Of a stretch of DNA of 8,602 bases, positions 5,595 through 8,602 are shown in pieces. The notes beneath the pieces were generated by a model, which was not told the DNA's origin, did no database searches, and saw only the letters and a list, made by a program, of their open reading frames with translations. Every line of letters begins with the position of its first letter. The stretch's first letter is position 1. The translations under genes were made by a program, and so were the position numbers. The stretch is from Campylobacter sp. (GTDB taxonomy: Bacteria > Campylobacterota > Campylobacteria > Campylobacterales > Campylobacteraceae), in contig JAFVMP010000189.1 of the NCBI GenBank assembly GCA_017506845.1, positions 1 through 8,602 on the forward strand, written 5' to 3'.

Positions 5595-6152
5595 TTAACT
5601 AAACTCAGCTACTTTTTTATCCACTCTTGCTCCGGTGGCTTTGCGCACGCATTGCGCTATGGCATTGCGCGTTTCATCGCGCTTTTGGCGGCTTTTAAAG
5701 ATTAAATGCGCTGAGCCAAAGCTACCAGTTACATTTATGCCATAATAAGTTATGGCTTTTTGTTTTTTGCCTTTTGATATGCTAAAAGGTGCGCGTTTGT
5801 GAGAATCTATATAAAGATTTTCTATCTCATCTGTTCGCACACGCATTTTGCGCGCTAGATTCCAGTATGGGATTAGTAAGATTATGGCAAATATGCTATT
5901 TTCTATATCGCTTCTTGGAAAGGTAAAATGCTCTTCATTGATTTCGTAGCTGCTATTAACCACATAGACTATTATAGTATGTAAAATCAATGCTCCAAAA
6001 AGAGCAGCTCCAAAAAGAGCATAAATTAATATATCTGACATACGCGAACCAAACAAGTAAATAACAGCAATCACAGCTATAAACTCATAAACAAAAACTT
6101 TTTTGGCTAGTTCAAGTGCCATCCATACATCTTTTATTTTATAACTTTTCAT
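5595..6152 (-). CDS. Small membrane protein, possibly with a PH-like cytoplasmic domain
   Basis: This 185-residue protein has hydrophobic segments at about 20-36 and 41-66 that look like two membrane helices, with a third apolar stretch near 86-97. The rest is soluble and basic: VRTDEIENLYI at 105-115, then VTGSFGSAHLIF near 141-152 and a terminal helix. That order (R-x-x-E-I, strands, helix) resembles bacterial PH-like domains such as those of the DUF304 group, but this is a judgement by eye. Only 3 bases separate it from the stop of the DUF285 gene upstream, and its Shine-Dalgarno is weak, so translational coupling is likely. The KAP gene follows it. Small membrane proteins beside KAP NTPases would fit a membrane-located complex, though the role is unknown. 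Confidence 0.72.
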   Translation of the reverse strand: MKSYKIKDVWMALELAKKVFVYEFIAVIAVIYLFGSRMSDILIYALFGAALFGALILHTIIVYVVNSSYEINEEHFTFPRSDIENSIFAIILLIPYWNLARKMRVRTDEIENLYIDSHKRAPFSISKGKKQKAITYYGINVTGSFGSAHLIFKSRQKRDETRNAIAQCVRKATGARVDKKVAEFS

Positions 6153-6155
6153 CGT

Positions 6156-6956
6156 TTATCCATTTATCATAGGTAATATACCAAACACTATGGACAAAAG
6201 GATGCCAAATACCGTCATCGTCATATTTCGTTGTTTCTCTCTTTTTTCTACATTGCCCGCAGCCCATTTTTGCAATGATTGGTTAAAAGCATAACAATTG
6301 CAAAACATAGATTCCGTATTAATTACGCTTCCTACTGCCCACTTTTCAAGCGGCTGATTGAAACTTATGCAACCACTAAACATAGAGCTTAGATCTTCTG
6401 CCTTGCCTAATTGCCAAGAGTCTAATGGCTGGTTGAAGCTCTTGCAATCCTCAAACATATGGCTTAGATCGGTGGCATTTTTTACATTCCAGCTATTTAA
6501 GGGCTGATTGAAGCTTACGCAACCTTTAAACATAGAGCTAAGATTTTCGGCATCTTGGATAAACCATTTATTTAACGGCTGGTTAAAGCTCACGCAGCCC
6601 TCAAATATAGAGCTTAGATCTGTTACCTTGTTCATAGTCCAGTTGTCTATTTTTTCATTAAATGTGCGGCAGTTTTTAAACATAGCACTTAAATTTGTAG
6701 CCGTGAAATTCCACCAAGTTTCTATACCACTAAAATCTTTGCGGTGGATTTCATTGCCATCTTCATCCATATAAAAAAGCTCACTTAGATCATCGACTTT
6801 TTTGACACTTATGTCGCTTAGCTTTATACTTTCGTTTTTTATAAGCTTTTGAAGCTCAGCCTTCGTTGTTGGGTTGTATGCTTTGGTCTTTGAAGCTTCT
6901 ATAATATCTCCAAAAAAATCCCATGATAGTTTCCTTTCAATCATAAATTTAGACAT
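6156..6956 (-). CDS. DUF285 (BspA-like) repeat protein with C-terminal membrane anchor
   Basis: This 266-residue protein has an N-terminal cap (TKAELQKLI at 31-39, DLSELF at 56-61, DFSGIE at 74-79), then six repeats of exactly 25 residues with MF or IF at 92, 117, 142, 167, 192 and 217, each followed by x-x-C and FNQPL-like and W positions. A hydrophobic helix at about 245-263 ends three residues from the C-terminus. There is no signal peptide, so it looks like a tail-anchored protein with the repeats probably in the cytoplasm. Most known BspA-like proteins are secreted or surface-bound, which makes this layout notable. The start at 6956 has a poor Shine-Dalgarno; an upstream 10-codon frame ending 3 bases before it may couple translation. 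The neighbouring membrane protein gene follows with a 3-base gap. Confidence 0.85.
   Translation of the reverse strand: MSKFMIERKLSWDFFGDIIEASKTKAYNPTTKAELQKLIKNESIKLSDISVKKVDDLSELFYMDEDGNEIHRKDFSGIETWWNFTATNLSAMFKNCRTFNEKIDNWTMNKVTDLSSIFEGCVSFNQPLNKWFIQDAENLSSMFKGCVSFNQPLNSWNVKNATDLSHMFEDCKSFNQPLDSWQLGKAEDLSSMFSGCISFNQPLEKWAVGSVINTESMFCNCYAFNQSLQKWAAGNVEKREKQRNMTMTVFGILLSIVFGILPMING
6258..6695 (-). repeat. Six tandem 75-base DUF285 coding repeats
   Basis: The repeats correspond to residues about 88-233 of the DUF285 protein. At DNA level recurring words are visible on the + strand, such as GGCTGATTGAAGCTTACGCA and AAACATAGAGCTTAGAT, at 75-base steps. DUF285 coding modules have been described as palindromic amphipathic repeat coding elements (PARCELs) that spread and recombine among bacteria. 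The presence of two further fragments of the same family in this window fits that idea. Confidence 0.75.
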
Positions 6957-7085
6957 TTTCTATAAGAAAAATGCCAAAAGAGAATTTAACATCTCACCGC
7001 CACCTAGCTTCGAAGTTTTATCTGTTTTACTCCTTTTTTAGATTTGATTTTTTAATATTACAAAACATTTTTAGACATTAAATGT
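6957..7085 (-). promoter_or_regulatory. Leader region between the WYL and DUF285 genes, with a possible leader peptide
   Basis: This 129-base gap holds an orphan AAGGAG (7035-7030) with no start codon at a usable distance. It also holds a 10-codon frame at 6992-6960 (MLNSLLAFFL) preceded by AGGTGGCGGTGAG and ending TAG three bases before the DUF285 start. At its right edge AGACAT and ATGTCT (7073-7087) form a small inverted repeat overlapping the WYL stop codon. A translated leader coupling into the DUF285 gene would explain that gene's weak ribosome binding site, but nothing proves that it is translated. Confidence 0.35.
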
Positions 7086-7952
7086 CTATGTTTCAAGTTT
7101 TTGCATATAGTTTTGCAATTCTTGCTTTATATCATTTGCTAACCAAAGTGGCTCTAAAAGCGTGATATGTGGCAAATATTCATATATTATAGGCTTTACT
7201 TGCATTTTATCGTTTGCATAGATTTCTATGACTAGTGAGCCGTCTTTGCATTTTTCTATAATGCGTTGTGTTTTTAGCGGCTTACGGATGAAATATTTGG
7301 CTATTTGCGGATTTATTAGTAGCTTAACGCTAAAAGACTCTGCATTGCTAAACCATATAGAATTAGCATTACTTAATACATTACTTACATCAATGCAAAG
7401 TTTAAAATGTGTGTTTAATAGCTCGATATTTTCTAACTCTTTTAAATAAAATGTCTTTAAAATACTATCTTCTTGGCACACTAGATACCAAAATCCATCA
7501 AAAAGTGCGATTTTTAATGGATTTATAGTGCGAAATTTGTCTTTGTAGTTTAGTTTAACTTGAAGTTTTTGGTTGATTGCAGATTGTAAAAGCAAGATAT
7601 CATCGATATTTCGACTTTCTAGCTTTTCGCTATTGATATCTGTAAAAAGGGTTAAGTCAGATAAATATGAGCTATTCGCGCGAAGGAATTTATTAGCTCT
7701 TTTATAAAAATCCAAACCAAGTGCAAGTGAGAGCTTTTTAAGCATATTTATCACAAAAGAGTTTTGGCTAACTGGCTTTATACTCCAGCTTTGCCCTTTT
7801 CTTTGTAATTCACTCAAAAGAAGCGGACTTTTAAGATCTCGTTCTATGGTTTTGGTGCTTACATTTAGCTTATTAGCAAGTTCTGTAATATTTTGGCTAT
7901 TTTGAGATAATATTTCATAAATTTTAGCTATTCGTTCATCTTTGCTCGCCAT
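7086..7952 (-). CDS. WYL-domain transcriptional regulator
   Basis: This 288-residue protein has an N-terminal winged helix-turn-helix (about 5-58, with ITELANKLNVSTKTIERDL as the recognition part at 22-40). A central WYL domain follows, with the W155-Y156-L157 triplet in FWYLVCQ and the preceding P145-L-K-I strand. A C-terminal WCX-like region runs from about 205 to 285. WYL regulators sense ligands, often nucleic acids or nucleotides, and frequently control phage-defence loci as repressors. It is the first gene of the leftward series, so it probably controls itself and the genes after it. AAGGA lies 5 bases before the ATG and a TATAAT box is at 7982-7987. The length is normal for the family and no lesion is visible. 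Confidence 0.88.
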   Translation of the reverse strand: MASKDERIAKIYEILSQNSQNITELANKLNVSTKTIERDLKSPLLLSELQRKGQSWSIKPVSQNSFVINMLKKLSLALGLDFYKRANKFLRANSSYLSDLTLFTDINSEKLESRNIDDILLLQSAINQKLQVKLNYKDKFRTINPLKIALFDGFWYLVCQEDSILKTFYLKELENIELLNTHFKLCIDVSNVLSNANSIWFSNAESFSVKLLINPQIAKYFIRKPLKTQRIIEKCKDGSLVIEIYANDKMQVKPIIYEYLPHITLLEPLWLANDIKQELQNYMQKLET

Positions 7953-7981
7953 TTCTATCCTTATGTAAAATAGAATTGCAA

Positions 7982-7987
7982 ATTATA
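7982..7987 (-). promoter_or_regulatory. Putative -10 box for the WYL regulator gene
   Basis: The minus strand reads ATTATAATTTGC, a perfect TATAAT about 30 bases before the start codon at 7952, followed by AAGGA close to the ATG. The upstream sequence is entirely A and T, in keeping with Campylobacter promoters. Other TATA words nearby make the exact choice uncertain. Confidence 0.45.
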
Positions 7988-8158
7988 ATATATTTAAATA
8001 AAATATAAACTGAATAATAAAAACTAAAAAATATAATTTATATATAATATATCTAAATATTTCAAAAAATTTAAATACAAAAAAATATAAATTTAAAGCC
8101 ATTTGAAGTTAATATAATGCTAGATGGTTTTTTAAGTAATTTTTTTGAAAAAAATAGA

Positions 8159-8183
8159 GCTTAGCTTGGGTAGCAAGCTAAGC
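8159..8183 (-). terminator. Perfect hairpin with U-run on the minus strand
   Basis: GCTTAGCTTG (8159-8168) and CAAGCTAAGC (8174-8183) are exact reverse complements around GGTAG. Read leftwards, the hairpin is followed by TCTAT and a run of seven T (8154-8148), which fits an intrinsic terminator for minus-strand transcription. On the + strand no T-run follows. No minus-strand gene is visible between 8184 and the window edge, so what it terminates is unclear. An operator or leader structure for the SIMPL gene is the alternative. Confidence 0.5.
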
Positions 8184-8218
8184 GGTATAAATTTAACCAA
8201 ATATTTTATTTTTAGCTG

Positions 8219-8224
8219 TAAAAT
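8219..8224 (+). promoter_or_regulatory. Putative -10 box for the SIMPL gene
   Basis: TGTAAAAT at 8217-8224 follows a T-rich stretch (TATTTTATTTTTAG-like), the typical layout of a Campylobacter vegetative promoter. Transcription would start near 8231, giving a leader of about 23 bases with AAGGA at 8244-8248. A second TATAAT at 8113-8118 could give a longer leader that includes the hairpin. Confidence 0.5.
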
Positions 8225-8253
8225 ACTAAATCATTTTAAAAATAAGGATAAAT

Positions 8254-8602
8254 ATGTTAAATCTTCTTTTTAAGTCACTTTTTGCGCTTATTGTGCTAGT
8301 GATTTTTATTGCCGGTGTGGTTTTTGATGCTAAGTTTTTATCTCAAGATCAGTTTAGCGATAAAGAGCTTAAATTTAATCGCACAGTTACACAGAGCGTG
8401 GAGTTTATCCCAGATCAATTTAGTGCAAATATTAGCTTAGAATCTACAAATGCTTTGCGTACCAAAGCCCAAATAGCTCCAAATGAGCTAGAAATTATCA
8501 CTGCTACACTTGATAAGGCATTAAAATTAGCCAAAGATAGTCAAATTTGTAAAGCTTCTACCTACTCAATAAATCCAAGCTATAGCTACAACGATGGTGC
8601 TA
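8254..8602 (+). CDS. SIMPL (DUF541) domain protein, 5' part
   Basis: The first 116 codons are present and the gene runs off the right edge. Residues about 5-25 (LFKSLFALIVLVIFIAGVVF) form a signal anchor or uncleaved signal peptide, which places the rest in the periplasm. The following sequence is typical of the start of SIMPL proteins: FNRTVTQSVEFIPDQFSANI, then a long helix with LDKALKLAK and later SINPSYSY. Members of this family are envelope proteins of poorly defined function; some are linked to outer-membrane integrity. AAGGA lies 5 bases before the ATG. The gene is on the opposite strand from the accessory block and is probably ordinary chromosomal backbone. Confidence 0.82.
   Translation, partial: MLNLLFKSLFALIVLVIFIAGVVFDAKFLSQDQFSDKELKFNRTVTQSVEFIPDQFSANISLESTNALRTKAQIAPNELEIITATLDKALKLAKDSQICKASTYSINPSYSYNDGA

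Larger units (their letters stand above)
7953..8253. other. Divergent, extremely AT-rich intergenic region
   Basis: This 301-base gap separates the leftward WYL gene from the rightward SIMPL gene. From about 7978 to 8100 there is almost no G or C, with many TATA and AAATTT words. No gene was seen. It holds a -10 box for each flanking gene, a further + strand TATAAT at 8113-8118, and a perfect hairpin at 8159-8183. The AT-rich core may act as an upstream activating element or as a target for silencing proteins. Confidence 0.6.

Noticed and set aside
6258..6695. Regularly spaced repeats considered as a CRISPR array
   Set aside because: The 75-base period has no constant repeat and variable spacer pattern; it encodes six 25-residue DUF285 repeats in an intact frame.
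6508..6774. Open frame of 88 codons on the + strand with internal repetition
   Set aside because: The repetition is only the mirror of the 75-base DUF285 coding repeats on the other strand.
7228..7449. Open frame of 73 codons on the + strand
   Set aside because: It is antisense to the C-terminal half of the WYL regulator, a complete gene of normal length.

Overview
The window looks like an AT-rich chromosomal segment of a Campylobacterota member, most likely a Campylobacter species. The reasons are the very low GC content, short AAGGA-type ribosome binding sites, TATAAT or TAAAAT -10 boxes behind T-rich stretches with no clear -35, and gene families familiar from Campylobacter (DUF2779 nuclease, DUF285/BspA-like repeat protein, SIMPL protein). 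The species cannot be fixed from the sequence alone.

Layout. The left edge holds the 3' end of one tRNA and a complete tRNA-Met (CAT), both reading right. A structured non-coding stretch with several hairpins follows (about 300-494), including a REP/MITE-like long inverted repeat. From 509 to 7952 everything reads leftwards. In transcription order the genes are: a WYL-domain regulator (7952-7086); a DUF285 repeat protein with a C-terminal membrane segment (6956-6156); a small membrane protein (6152-5595); a broken KAP P-loop NTPase (from 5552) that runs into a DUF285 tail (to 4931); a very acidic unknown protein (4818-3652); a PD-(D/E)XK nuclease-like protein (3555-2356); a second decayed DUF285 tail (2321-2120); and a DUF2779 protein joining a Cas4-like Fe-S nuclease to a DEDD exonuclease domain (2047-509). 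After a 301-base, extremely AT-rich intergenic region the strand switches, and a SIMPL (DUF541) envelope protein begins at 8254 and runs off the right edge.

Interpretation. The block between the tRNA-Met and the SIMPL gene has the character of an accessory or defence-type island: two unrelated nuclease-type proteins, a KAP NTPase relic, a WYL regulator (a class often found controlling phage-defence loci) and fragmentary genes beside a tRNA. No integrase, transposase or CRISPR array is visible. The most informative structure is the recurrence of DUF285 coding sequence at three places. One copy is intact. The other two are only C-terminal ends, one directly behind the PD-(D/E)XK gene and one joined in frame to the truncated KAP gene. 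Short palindromes of the type GGAATTCTAGAATTCC lie in three of the gaps. Together these suggest a locus that has been shuffled and eroded by recombination at DUF285 repeats. Whether the intact DUF285 protein, the membrane protein and the KAP NTPase once formed one functional membrane system is inference.
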